Source of the DNA: Dyadobacter alkalitolerans DSM 23607
GTDB lineage: Bacteria; Bacteroidota; Bacteroidia; Cytophagales; Spirosomataceae
Direction of reading: 5' to 3'
Length of the DNA: 41,639 nucleotides
NCBI RefSeq assembly: GCF_000428845.1
Contig: NZ_AUAS01000022.1
Coordinates: forward strand, 1-41,639
This document shows, one piece after another, positions 7,539 through 16,586 of the stretch. The notes under the pieces were generated by a model, which ran no database searches, was not told where the DNA came from, and saw only the letters and a list, made by a program, of their open reading frames with translations. The translations under genes and the position numbers were made by a program. The first letter of the stretch is position 1, and each line of letters begins with the position of its first letter.

Positions 7539-9914
7539 ATGAAAGACAACGGACTCAACACAACATCACTGCATCTTTTGGAAGAAGACGAGCAGTCATT
7601 CAACTTGAAAGAGTATGCTTCAAGATACATAAGGTATTGGTACTTATTTCCAATATTCATATTTCTTTCTTTAACCATCGCCTTCTTTTATCTGCAGATT
7701 ACTCAGCCAATATACAGCACAAAAACCAGCATACTTATCAAGGATGAAAATAAAGGTTTAAGTGGTGCCCAGGGAGACATCTTGTCTGAATTAAGTACTC
7801 AATTTGGTGGAAACAAATTGGTAGAAAATGAGTTAGAGATTATTAAGTCACAAACACTAATGGAGCAGGTAATCAAGGAGCTCTCCCTAGACGTTTCCTA
7901 TTCGACAAAGGATGCTCTACGGACGGTTAATTTGTACAAAACCAGCCCTGTTGTTGTAAAATCTGAGGTAATAACACCATATGCACTTGAAGAGCCTATG
8001 GTTATTCATATTGTAGATAGTCTTCATTTCCGCTTCAACGATGAAGAAAAGCTATTTACTTTTAACCAACGTTTTAATAATGCCTGGGGTGCTTTTGTAA
8101 TTTTGAAGGGCAGCGCATCTGACGTAAAAGATATTACAGTAAATTTCACTGATGTCAAATATTTGGCAGAGGGGATGTTGAAGCGTCTTGCTGTTGCACA
8201 ACCAAATATTAAAAGTACAGTTCTGGAACTGACTTTTGAAGATACAGATGTTCAACGTTCAAAAGATGTTCTTAATAAATTGCTGGACGTATATGTCCAG
8301 TCTTCACTGAGTGATAAAAATAGCGAGGCCAGCAATACACTTAAATTTATTGAAAATCGTCTCGGATTAATAACCGGGGAACTTGGGGACGTTGAAAAGG
8401 ATGTAGAATCTTATAAAACTAATCAGGGCATTACTGATATAAGCGCTGAGTCTCAATTATTTCTCGAAAATATCAAAGAGAATGACTCAAAGCTTAATGA
8501 AGTAAATACAAAAATTAGCATTCTTGAAAGTGTTGACAATTACATTAACAATGCAGGTGAAGGGGCAGTCGCACCTGCAACTTATATGATTGATGATCCT
8601 GTACTTGTTTCTTTATTAACTAAGTATAACGAACTGGATCTTCAGAGAGAGAGATATGCAAGAACCACCTCTCCGAATAACCCTCTTCTGCAAACGATAA
8701 ATACGCAACTTGCCGGTACACGTCAATCGATCAGAGAAAACGTTCAAAATCTGAAGCGAGGAATGTCTGTTACCAAACGTAATCTGGAAAATATTAACAC
8801 TAGATTTTCTGCTGGTCTACGCAGTATCCCGAAGAAAGAGCGTGAATTTGTAGGCATTAAGCGTCAACAGTCTATCAAAGAAGAGTTATATCTATACCTA
8901 TTGCAGAAACGTGAAGAAACGGCTCTTGCCTATGCATCTACCGTGACGGACAGCCGATTAATTGACGCTCCTATATCAACATTTAATCCAGTTAAGCCTA
9001 GAAAAGCATTAATTTGGCTTGGAGCTGGTGCTGCCGGATTTATACTTCCTATTCTAATTATCAATTTGTTGATTTTGATGAATAACACCGTTCAGCGCAG
9101 AGAAGAAATAGAAAAAGCTACAAGAGCTTCAATTCTGGGTGAGATTGGTCAAATGAAAGACGCTGGCGGAAATCCGCTGGCCGAAGAAGCGATTATTAAA
9201 ATGACAAGCCGGAGTGCGGTCGCGGAACAATTCAGAGCATTGCGAACCAACCTTCAATATTTAGGTGATGGAAGCTGTCGGGTAATTATGTTTACCTCTT
9301 CTATAGGTGGTGAAGGGAAAAGCTTTGTTAGTATAAATCTGGCTGCAAGCTTAGCTTACTCTGACAAAAGAGTTTTATTAATCGGTTTAGATCTCCGGAA
9401 GCCGACCCTTCACGAGCGTTTGCAAGTACCAAATAAGTTCGGAGCTTCTAACTGTTTGATCGGTCAAGGCCACTACGTGGATTTTATTCAATCAACAGGA
9501 GTACATCCCAAATTTGATGTTCTTACAAGCGGTCCTATTCCTCCAAACCCATCGGAACTTTTGAGTAATGGAAAGTTGCCAGCAATGCTTGCCGAGCTTC
9601 GGAACCAATATGATTATATTCTTATTGATTCTCCACCGTATGGCTTAGTAACTGATTCAGCGCTTATTGGCGAGTATGTTGATGCAACCCTATACATTGT
9701 CCGTTTCAACTATACTATACTGGATCATTTGCGTCGCATCGGTGACCTTCAAAAAGCCCGTAGATTCGCAAATCTTTCTGTAATCTTCAATGGTGTAAAT
9801 TACGGAGCAGGCTACGGATATGGATATGGTTACGGTGGTTACGGTTATGGCTATTATTCCGAGGAAAGTGAACAAAGTAGCCTGGGTAAAAGGCTCAAGA
9901 AAATAATCCGGTGA
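7539..9914 (+). CDS. Wzc-like chain-length regulator and tyrosine kinase
   Basis: The 791-residue inner-membrane protein combines a Wzz domain and a BY-kinase. The first membrane helix is at about 35-55 (YLFPIFIFLSLTIAFFYL), the coiled periplasmic region spans about 60-485, and the second helix is at about 492-515. The cytoplasmic kinase has Walker A (SSIGGEGKS, about 587-595), Walker A' (LLIGLDLRKP, about 612) and Walker B (YILIDSPP, about 692). The tail (about 755-775) is a Gly-Tyr run, GYGYGYGYGGYGYGYY, which is the tyrosine cluster that BY-kinases phosphorylate; it is unusually regular. The CpsB-type phosphatase two genes upstream is the expected partner. The protein sets polymer length and gates export through Wza. 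Confidence 0.95.
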   Translation: MKDNGLNTTSLHLLEEDEQSFNLKEYASRYIRYWYLFPIFIFLSLTIAFFYLQITQPIYSTKTSILIKDENKGLSGAQGDILSELSTQFGGNKLVENELEIIKSQTLMEQVIKELSLDVSYSTKDALRTVNLYKTSPVVVKSEVITPYALEEPMVIHIVDSLHFRFNDEEKLFTFNQRFNNAWGAFVILKGSASDVKDITVNFTDVKYLAEGMLKRLAVAQPNIKSTVLELTFEDTDVQRSKDVLNKLLDVYVQSSLSDKNSEASNTLKFIENRLGLITGELGDVEKDVESYKTNQGITDISAESQLFLENIKENDSKLNEVNTKISILESVDNYINNAGEGAVAPATYMIDDPVLVSLLTKYNELDLQRERYARTTSPNNPLLQTINTQLAGTRQSIRENVQNLKRGMSVTKRNLENINTRFSAGLRSIPKKEREFVGIKRQQSIKEELYLYLLQKREETALAYASTVTDSRLIDAPISTFNPVKPRKALIWLGAGAAGFILPILIINLLILMNNTVQRREEIEKATRASILGEIGQMKDAGGNPLAEEAIIKMTSRSAVAEQFRALRTNLQYLGDGSCRVIMFTSSIGGEGKSFVSINLAASLAYSDKRVLLIGLDLRKPTLHERLQVPNKFGASNCLIGQGHYVDFIQSTGVHPKFDVLTSGPIPPNPSELLSNGKLPAMLAELRNQYDYILIDSPPYGLVTDSALIGEYVDATLYIVRFNYTILDHLRRIGDLQKARRFANLSVIFNGVNYGAGYGYGYGYGGYGYGYYSEESEQSSLGKRLKKIIR
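9806..9859 (+). repeat. Gly-Tyr codon repeat in kinase tail
   Basis: Near-tandem GGNTAY hexamers encode the tyrosine cluster of the kinase. Codon choice alternates between GGA, GGT and GGC and between TAT and TAC, so the run is not a pure DNA slippage tract, although slippage could still change the tyrosine count. Confidence 0.7.
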
Positions 9915-9942
9915 ATTCATTTGCGGTATAAACTATTCATTA

Positions 9943-10211
9943 ATTGCCATGTGTGTGGCAATATTACTCAACGATATGAACTCTTCAACCTACCATTTTA
10001 AATCCCGCCTAACGCTAAGCCTGTTAGGCGGCCGCTATAACCATAATAGCATTATTAAGCTACCCTAATCGGCAGCGACAGCACACCTTTCAAAAAAATC
10101 ATGGGCAAAAATTATCCAAGGCAGAATTGGTGTGCTGAAAATTTAATCTCGGAATCAGCATATTCAAGTTTAAGCCATTGAGTTTATATTCAACAAGCTT
10201 GGTTATAGCGG
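9943..10211 (+). ncRNA. Structured leader candidate between wzc and wzy
   Basis: The 362-base gap between the kinase and polymerase genes holds five nested or adjacent inverted repeats. ATTGCCA/TGGCAAT pairs at 9943-9962. CCGCCTAAC/GTTAGGCGG pairs at 10005-10031 (9 bp). CCGCTATAACCA at 10032-10043 pairs perfectly with 10200-10211 (12 bp). Inside that lie TAATA/TATTA at 10044-10057 and CAGCACACC/GGTGTGCTG at 10079-10087 with 10129-10137 (9 bp). The second and third helices abut and could stack. A 30-codon frame (9976-10068) starts 2 nt after a TACTCAACG motif and runs through the first helices. No T-tract follows, so a plain terminator is unlikely. A cis-acting RNA, an attenuator with leader peptide, or a small inverted-repeat element (no flanking duplication seen) are the options. 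Confidence 0.45.
9965..9973 (+). repeat. TACTCAACG start-site motif, copy 2
   Basis: It lies 2 nt before an ATG that opens a 30-codon frame ending at 10068. No recognised gene follows, so either this is a leader peptide or the gene once behind the motif is gone. Confidence 0.45.
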
Positions 10212-10276
10212 AATGTCTATAAGTATCACTGGAGTCCGCATAAACTTATGTTCTCAAATCATAAATACCTAATTTT

Positions 10277-11590
10277 ATGATGCAGTCAATCTTTTATCTA
10301 ATGTATGGTGCGCTGCTGTTCAAAGTCATTTATGACTCTGTAAAATCAGCATCGTACGATCACATTTTTGCTCCATGGCCGGGGTATACATTATTGTTCT
10401 CATCCTATTTTCTAATAGGCTCACAATTGAGTTTAAAACCAATCCCTGAGGAGCAATGGCTGACTTATATTTTAGCAATTTGTGGATTTACAATTGGTGC
10501 ACTGGTAGTTGCCTCGGCATTTGAGAAAAAGAAAAAAAGTATTAGTTCTGCTAAGGAAATCTATTGGAAGTTTGTAAAATCATTCAACTTCAAAATCATT
10601 TTTATATTCTCAGTCCTTTCATACATCGTAACAGCTTACTTATGGCTTAGTGGTGGAATTCCTTTATTTAGTAAAAACGTCGATGAGGCGAGGATGGCTT
10701 ATGCTAGTAGTGGGTACCTGGCAACAATTGCAACAACGGTTGATGTTATGTCCGTTTGCTGTTTGGCATACGTTCTCGTAAATCGCAAACTGGGTCTCAA
10801 GAAGAACAATTACTGGGCATATTTAATTATCGTTTCATTTGTTGTCATCGCTATTTTATCTGGGTCAAGATCACGTTTGCTTAAATTTATTGTCCCATCT
10901 CTCATTCTGGTTCATTTTCTATATTTTCAAATTAGGATTTGGAAGATATTATTGTTTGGTTTGATCGGACTAGTTTTCGTTGGTGTGATTGGTTATTATC
11001 GAGCTTATAATTTGCTTGGTGATGATATTTGGTATGGCTTAGGACAGGCAGGCGCTGACTCACCATTGCTTGGGATTATCTACTACGGGCAAATAGAATT
11101 AAGTACGGCGGTATATGGTTTGTCGGTCGTCATCGAGAATATGCCGTCAAAAACAGACTTTACGTTTGGGCTTCTGCAAATTTCACCGCTGTTGATGCCA
11201 TTGCCTTTTGACAGCACTCCAACACCCGGCATGTTTTTCAAGACTATGATTGGGGGAACCTGGCACGGTGCAGGTCTCGCAGCTACTTTTATATCGCCGA
11301 TGTACGCCGACTTTTCGTTTGGTGGAGTGCTGGTATCTTCTGCATTGTATTCCGCTATCTTTTCTTATTTGTATCAGTCTGTCAAGATCTTAAATACAAA
11401 GTTTATATACAGATTGATCACCTATTCAATTCTTTATTTTTTCATGATTGCGGGGATTCGTAGTGATTTTGTAAGTTTCGAGTTTTGGTGGTTCCTTTTT
11501 ATATCCATCCTACTATATGTCTTCAAAAAGCCATTACCTATCTATCACCAACAACGTCAGGAGGATTTGATATTAAATAAATCATTGTAA
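10277..11590 (+). CDS. wzy: Wzy-like repeat-unit polymerase
   Basis: This 437-residue protein is almost entirely membrane-embedded, with about 11-12 hydrophobic helices, and has a central stretch with GSRSRLLKF (about 195-203) followed by a long loop (about 245-340). This layout fits Wzy/O-antigen polymerases, which link lipid-carried repeat units in the periplasm. Family sequence conservation is weak, so the call rests on topology, length and position between the kinase and flippase genes. The ATG at 10277 is followed directly by a second ATG. It is visibly AT-rich (18 G+C in the 60 bases at 10801-10860). The flippase gene starts 2 nt after its stop. Confidence 0.78.
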   Translation: MMQSIFYLMYGALLFKVIYDSVKSASYDHIFAPWPGYTLLFSSYFLIGSQLSLKPIPEEQWLTYILAICGFTIGALVVASAFEKKKKSISSAKEIYWKFVKSFNFKIIFIFSVLSYIVTAYLWLSGGIPLFSKNVDEARMAYASSGYLATIATTVDVMSVCCLAYVLVNRKLGLKKNNYWAYLIIVSFVVIAILSGSRSRLLKFIVPSLILVHFLYFQIRIWKILLFGLIGLVFVGVIGYYRAYNLLGDDIWYGLGQAGADSPLLGIIYYGQIELSTAVYGLSVVIENMPSKTDFTFGLLQISPLLMPLPFDSTPTPGMFFKTMIGGTWHGAGLAATFISPMYADFSFGGVLVSSALYSAIFSYLYQSVKILNTKFIYRLITYSILYFFMIAGIRSDFVSFEFWWFLFISILLYVFKKPLPIYHQQRQEDLILNKSL

Positions 11591-11592
11591 TT

Positions 11593-13047
11593 GTGAAAAA
11601 ATTTAATCTTGCTCAGAGTGTCCTTTGGAATTTATTAGGTTCAGGACTGCCTCTGGCTATATCTATCTTTACAATTCCTAAACTTATTTCTGGATTTGGT
11701 GATGATCGCTTTGGACTTTTGACTCTAATCTGGGCTGTAATAGGATACTTTAGCATTTTTGATTTCGGAATGGGCCGCGCACTTACCAAGCTTGTATCTG
11801 AAAAGCTTGGAGGACCTCAAGCAAAAGAACTACCTGATTTAATTAAGACTTCTCTTATAATCATATCCTTGCTAGGAGTTTTAGCAGCCGTGATTTTATT
11901 ATCCACAAGTTCATTGATTACTAATACCTTAAAAGTAAGCGAAAATTTAAGGATCGAATCTATCAACGCAATTAGAGTTTTAGCATTAAGTGTGCCTCTT
12001 GTTGTTCTTCAAGCAGCGCTAATTGGGCTCCTTGAAGCACACAGAGCATTTAAAGAGATTAATATTATTAGGCTATTTTTAGGAATATTGAACTTTGTAA
12101 GCCCGTTAGTTGCACTTTATTGGTCTAACGATTTAATGCTTGCAACAATTTTACTCGCTATTTCACGGCTAATCTCTGTCGCTTTTTACACATTTATCTG
12201 TTATCAGATTAACGCGCTTACCCTAGGTACATTTCGGATTGAGTTATTATCTTCTTTGTTTAAGTATGGTGCTTGGCTTACCGCAAGCAACATAATAAGT
12301 CCTTTAATGTTGCAGCTTGATCGTTTCATTATTGGTTCACTTATATCGGTAAGTGCAATTGCTTATTACACTGTACCGGTAGATATGGTTAATAAGTTGG
12401 GCGTGGCTCCCGTAGCTTTAATCTCAGTCATGTTTCCTATCTTCTCCAATATCTGGGGAACCCAGCAAAATCAGGGCAAAGCAATTTTTGAAAGTGTCTG
12501 TAAAATCATGTTGCTGGGAATGATACCAATGTCAGTAACCTTGATCCTATTTGCCCAGGAAGCTTTCGATATATGGCTGGGACAAAAGTTTGCAGACACT
12601 AGCCGACTAATATTTCAATGCTTAGTCGTTGGCTTTTTTGTTAACAGTGTTGCAAGACTGCCACATGCATTGTTACAAAGCACCGGCCATCCGAATATAA
12701 CAGCGAAACTTCATATAATAGAGCTTCCAATTTATGTTGCTCTGTTATTTACACTGCTGCATTACTTTGGTGTAATGGGAGCTGCAGTGGCCTGGACAGC
12801 AAGAATGGTTGTTGATTTAGTTCTGCTTTTTATAATTTCAGGAAGAGTTATTCCTGAAATAAAGAAAGTTGCGACTAAGTACCTGTATTATACTATGATT
12901 TTAGCTTTGCTAATGTTCGGTTTGACCTTTATTCATCAGATTGTCTTTAAAGTTCCGATACTTGTTGGAACCTTATCCTATTTTTTATATTCTTTGCTTA
13001 AACATTTGAATCTGTTTCAGCGAAGTTATAAACAAGTTCTAGCTTAA
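11593..13047 (+). CDS. wzx: Wzx-like flippase (oligosaccharide transporter)
   Basis: The 484-residue protein has about 14 predicted membrane helices and an N-terminus (SVLWNLLGSGLPLAISIFTIPKL) typical of the polysaccharide transporter group of the MOP superfamily. FGMGRALTKLVSEKLG (about 56-71) and LQLDRFIIGSLIS (about 237-249) are recognisable family-like segments. It would flip undecaprenyl-linked repeat units across the inner membrane. The start is GTG at 11593, 2 nt after the polymerase stop, so translation is probably coupled. Confidence 0.9.
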   Translation: MKKFNLAQSVLWNLLGSGLPLAISIFTIPKLISGFGDDRFGLLTLIWAVIGYFSIFDFGMGRALTKLVSEKLGGPQAKELPDLIKTSLIIISLLGVLAAVILLSTSSLITNTLKVSENLRIESINAIRVLALSVPLVVLQAALIGLLEAHRAFKEINIIRLFLGILNFVSPLVALYWSNDLMLATILLAISRLISVAFYTFICYQINALTLGTFRIELLSSLFKYGAWLTASNIISPLMLQLDRFIIGSLISVSAIAYYTVPVDMVNKLGVAPVALISVMFPIFSNIWGTQQNQGKAIFESVCKIMLLGMIPMSVTLILFAQEAFDIWLGQKFADTSRLIFQCLVVGFFVNSVARLPHALLQSTGHPNITAKLHIIELPIYVALLFTLLHYFGVMGAAVAWTARMVVDLVLLFIISGRVIPEIKKVATKYLYYTMILALLMFGLTFIHQIVFKVPILVGTLSYFLYSLLKHLNLFQRSYKQVLA

Positions 13048-13085
13048 GCGTTTAACAGAATTATTAATCGAAACTATTTATATTC

Positions 13086-14003
13086 ATGAACAGATCCTCA
13101 GTTTCAATCATTATTCTAAACTGGAATGGGTACGACGTAACTAGAGAATGCCTAGAATCGCTCTATCAAATTGATCATGATAATTACCACATTGTACTAG
13201 TAGATAACGGTTCTCACGATGGGTCTGTTGAAAAAATACGAGCTGAATTTGGTGATCTCAAACTGGATATTTTAGATCTTAAGAAAAACTTGGGCTTTAC
13301 CGGGGGCAACAATGAAGGAATAGTATTTGCTAAGGAAAAATATAATTCCGATTATTATTTGCTACTCAACAATGACACAACAGTCGAGCCTAATTTCTTA
13401 ACCGAAATGTTAAAAACGTTCGACAATAATCCTAAGTGCTATGCTGTGGTACCTAAAATATATTTTTCTCATGCTCCAAATGTTATTTGGTTTGCCGGTG
13501 GTAAAATTTCACCTGTTACAGGGATTGTAAAACACTATGGTATTGATCAACAGGACACAGGGAAATATGATGAAGGCAAAACGATTGAATATATGAATGG
13601 TTGCTGTGCCTTGATTTCATCAGCATCTATTGAGTCGGTAGGCGTATTAGATAATATTTTTTTTGCTAATACCGAGGATGTGGATTACAGTATGCGGATC
13701 ATTAAATCAGGGCACACCATTGAGTATAATCCAAAAGCAGTAATATACCACAAGTTTAACCACACTTTCAAAAGTAACAGAGGTAAGTGGCTTGCATTCT
13801 ATTTAACAGCCCGCAATAAAATTCTGCTGCAGAAAAAACATTATTCAAGCATGAAATTGCCTGTTTTCTATCTAGTTTTCGGTGTTCGTTGGGTTCTGTA
13901 TCTAACAGTCAAACTTACAATATCAGGTGACCATAAATCCGTTAAAGCTATCTATTGGGGTGTAAATGACGGAATACGCAACCGTCTTCGATTCGTAGGA
14001 TAA
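13086..14003 (+). CDS. GT2 family glycosyltransferase
   Basis: The 305-residue protein has a GT-A fold: SIIILNWNG at the N-terminus, LVDNGSHDGS (about 38-47), NLGFTGGNNEGI (about 70-81), LLLNNDTTV (about 93, acting as the DxD-like motif) and TEDVDYSMRI (about 196-205). The closest functional group is the rhamnosyltransferase-like GT2 enzymes (WbbL/RfbN type), which fits the dTDP-rhamnose genes downstream, but donor and acceptor cannot be read from sequence. Hydrophobic helices near the C-terminus suggest membrane association. Confidence 0.92.
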   Translation: MNRSSVSIIILNWNGYDVTRECLESLYQIDHDNYHIVLVDNGSHDGSVEKIRAEFGDLKLDILDLKKNLGFTGGNNEGIVFAKEKYNSDYYLLLNNDTTVEPNFLTEMLKTFDNNPKCYAVVPKIYFSHAPNVIWFAGGKISPVTGIVKHYGIDQQDTGKYDEGKTIEYMNGCCALISSASIESVGVLDNIFFANTEDVDYSMRIIKSGHTIEYNPKAVIYHKFNHTFKSNRGKWLAFYLTARNKILLQKKHYSSMKLPVFYLVFGVRWVLYLTVKLTISGDHKSVKAIYWGVNDGIRNRLRFVG

Positions 14004-14035
14004 CGCAAATTAGGAATTATACTAAAATCGAAAAC

Positions 14036-14746
14036 ATGAAAGGTATTATTCAAAAGATAATTCGCTACAGAAACCCTAATTTCAAGTTTGACAATGCTAT
14101 TAACTCAACTATCATCCTGAGTCTTGTAAGTGAAAAGGCAATTTGTTTATTAAGAGGCATTGTTATTAATCTTTTGCACTGCAAGAAACCTGGTTTAGTA
14201 TTTTTTGGCAGTAACGTTAGGCTTTTTAATTATGGAAATATATCAATAGGCAAATGGACCAAAATTGACAGCGGTGTTCAACTGAGCGCAATGGGGAAAC
14301 ACAAACTATCTATTGGATCAGGGGTCAGTGTTGGCGCTTATAGCCAAATAATTATTTCAACTGCATTCAACCGGGTCGGTGAATATATAAGAATAGGAAA
14401 TGGAGTTGGTATCGGTCAATTTGCTAGTTTAGGTGGATCGGGCGGCTTAACTATTGAGCAGAATTGCATTATCGGTCAGTATTTCAGTTGTCATCCAGAA
14501 AATCATAACTATGACCGCTTGGATGTTCTGATCAAAGATCAGGGGACTACTAGAGCAGCGATTAAAATTGGTGAGAATTGCTGGATAGGCGCAAAAGTTA
14601 CAATTTTAGCAGGAGTAGAGGTTGGACGTAATTCTATCATTGCAGCGGGCGCAGTTGTAACGAAAAGTATGCCTGAAAATTCCATCATTGCTGGTGTTCC
14701 TGCTAAAGTAATTAAATCCAGGACGAATATAAGTGACAATGCATAA
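14036..14746 (+). CDS. Left-handed beta-helix O-acyltransferase
   Basis: The 236-residue protein carries hexapeptide repeats from about residue 60 to 225 (for example ISIGKWTKIDSGV, LSIGSGVSVGAYS, IKIGENCWIGAKVTILAGV). The extended loop CHPENHNYD (about 151-159) bears the probable catalytic His. This is the LbH group of sugar O-acetyltransferases (WcaF/VatD-like), so it probably acetylates a sugar of the repeat unit. The final IAAGAVVTKSMPENSIIAGVPAK block is classic for the family. The gene overlaps the next by 8 nt. Confidence 0.92.
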   Translation: MKGIIQKIIRYRNPNFKFDNAINSTIILSLVSEKAICLLRGIVINLLHCKKPGLVFFGSNVRLFNYGNISIGKWTKIDSGVQLSAMGKHKLSIGSGVSVGAYSQIIISTAFNRVGEYIRIGNGVGIGQFASLGGSGGLTIEQNCIIGQYFSCHPENHNYDRLDVLIKDQGTTRAAIKIGENCWIGAKVTILAGVEVGRNSIIAAGAVVTKSMPENSIIAGVPAKVIKSRTNISDNA

Positions 14747-15452
14747 TTGTATTTATACATATATAACCAAATTATTTTCGGCACGGTTGATTTCAATCTA
14801 CGTGCTTCTAACCTCAACGCTTGCCTGTTCTCAACCTGATAGTCAAGTCCAAAAAGTGTTGATTTTGGGAAACAGTATTACAGTGCATGGATCCTCCCCT
14901 AGCATTGGTTGGTATGGAGATTGGGGTATGGCCGCTAGTGCTCAGGCAAAGGATTTTGTGCACGTACTTAAAGATAGCATAAGGAATAAGCGTTCCGAGG
15001 CTAATATTTCATATTTCAACATTGCAAACAGTTTCGAGAAAGTCTTTTGGAAGATGGATACAACCCAATTTCGAGAGATGAGACAATTATCTCCTGATTT
15101 GATTATCCTGAAAATAGGTGAAAACATTGATAAAAATCTTGCAATAAAAAATTCACTTGCTTTGCACTTGGAGTTATTAGTTGATTTCATAGCTGGAGAT
15201 AAAAGAACAAAAGTATGCCTGGTGGGTAGCTTCTGGCCAAATCCAGAGGTGGACAACATCTTTCATACGGTTTGTCAGAAAAATGGCTGGAGTTATGTTG
15301 ATCTCAATGGTATTTATGAAAACCAATCAGAGAACACCGCAATTAACATTTACACTAATCCGCAGGTAGGGAAACATCCTTCTGACAAAGGCATGCAATT
15401 AATTGCCGATAGGATTTGGAAGGGAATAGGATTTTTTTTGTCAAGAAATTAA
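14739..15452 (+). CDS. SGNH-family hydrolase, probable lipoprotein
   Basis: From the ATG at 14739 the protein has 237 residues; a GTG at 14733 is an in-frame alternative. A signal peptide ends at STLAC, a lipobox. SGNH blocks are GNSIT (about 44-48, with the nucleophile Ser), IGEN (about 126-129, the Gly-Asn block) and HPSDKG (about 213-218, where an Asp-x-x-His catalytic pair would be expected but the order seen is His then Asp). It overlaps the acyltransferase by 8 nt, so the two are probably translated together. A periplasmic O-acetyl esterase acting on the polymer is the best inference; the rearranged last block lowers certainty about activity. Confidence 0.75.
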   Translation: MHNCIYTYITKLFSARLISIYVLLTSTLACSQPDSQVQKVLILGNSITVHGSSPSIGWYGDWGMAASAQAKDFVHVLKDSIRNKRSEANISYFNIANSFEKVFWKMDTTQFREMRQLSPDLIILKIGENIDKNLAIKNSLALHLELLVDFIAGDKRTKVCLVGSFWPNPEVDNIFHTVCQKNGWSYVDLNGIYENQSENTAINIYTNPQVGKHPSDKGMQLIADRIWKGIGFFLSRN

Positions 15453-15461
15453 AATAATAAG

Positions 15462-16586
15462 ATGAAAATCATCTGCTTTCATCAAAGTGCGGACTTGTAT
15501 GGATCTGATCGGAGTTTTCTCCAGGTAGTAAACTACTTGAAGAAAACCGAACGTTATACTGATATTACAGTTGCTTTACCACGAACAGGCCCTCTCGCAG
15601 GTCATCTAGAGAAATTAGGAGTTAATGTAATATTTTTAAATATGTCATTGCTTAGTAAGACATATTTAAAAAACCTTCAATGGGGAAAAATACTGTTTCC
15701 ACTTTTCCAATTCAAAGAAAAGAAGAAACTTATTGAACAGTATGATATTCTTTATACCAATACATCGGTAATTCTCGATTTCTATTTACTAGCACCTTTT
15801 CTTAAAATAAAAAAGATTTTGCATATCCGGGAGATACCGTCTCCCTGGCTTTCGAAGATTTTATCAGCTTTTATTCACAAATCTGGCTCACTAGTCATAT
15901 TTAACTCATACTCTACCCAAGATAGTTTCGCTAAATTCAAAAATAGTGTAGTCGTACATAATGCCTTTGAAGGATATTCCGATGCAAGAGACATGGACGC
16001 TTTTGTCCCAAATCTCGATACAGATACTGTAAACTTATTGGTGATAGGAAGAATTAATTCTTGGAAAGGACAGGATTTCTTGATTTCATCATTAGCCAAG
16101 CTCACGCAGACGAACTACCAATTAAGGGTTGTTGGAAGCACTGCTGCCGGAAACGAAAATGTACTGGTTGATTTAAAGCAGTTAGTTAAATCTTTGAATC
16201 TCGAAGAAAAAGTAACTTTTGTTGATTTTGCAGAAGATCCGTCAGACGAATATAAAAAAGCGGATGTACTCATTGTTCCATCTATCAAGCCTGAGCCGTT
16301 TGGTCGCATTGCAATTGAGGCAATGAGTTTAGGTAAGCCGGTAATTGCAGCAAACCATGGCGGATTACCTGAGATTGTTGAACACAATGATAGTGGCTTT
16401 TTATTTGAACCAGGCGATTCACAATCGTTAAATGAATTTTTATCGAAGTATCTGGACAATAGAGCGCTAGTGGCCAAACATGGTCAAGCTGCAAAAAAAA
16501 TATTTCTGGATAAGTTTTCGATGAATACAATGTATAAGCAACTTGATAAAATATTTAATGACAAACCGCTTCATTCAAATTTCTAA
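15462..16586 (+). CDS. GT4 family glycosyltransferase
   Basis: The 374-residue protein has a GT-B fold. The N-terminal domain (1-180) opens with IICFHQSADLYGSDRSFLQ. The C-terminal nucleotide-sugar domain contains LLVIGRINSWKGQDFLI (about 190-206) and the EX7E motif in EPFGRIAIE (about 277-285), followed by GKPVIAANHGGLPEIV. This is a retaining GT4 enzyme; the sugar is not predictable. It sits between the tailoring genes and the GH99-like gene, overlapping the latter by 29 nt. Confidence 0.92.
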   Translation: MKIICFHQSADLYGSDRSFLQVVNYLKKTERYTDITVALPRTGPLAGHLEKLGVNVIFLNMSLLSKTYLKNLQWGKILFPLFQFKEKKKLIEQYDILYTNTSVILDFYLLAPFLKIKKILHIREIPSPWLSKILSAFIHKSGSLVIFNSYSTQDSFAKFKNSVVVHNAFEGYSDARDMDAFVPNLDTDTVNLLVIGRINSWKGQDFLISSLAKLTQTNYQLRVVGSTAAGNENVLVDLKQLVKSLNLEEKVTFVDFAEDPSDEYKKADVLIVPSIKPEPFGRIAIEAMSLGKPVIAANHGGLPEIVEHNDSGFLFEPGDSQSLNEFLSKYLDNRALVAKHGQAAKKIFLDKFSMNTMYKQLDKIFNDKPLHSNF

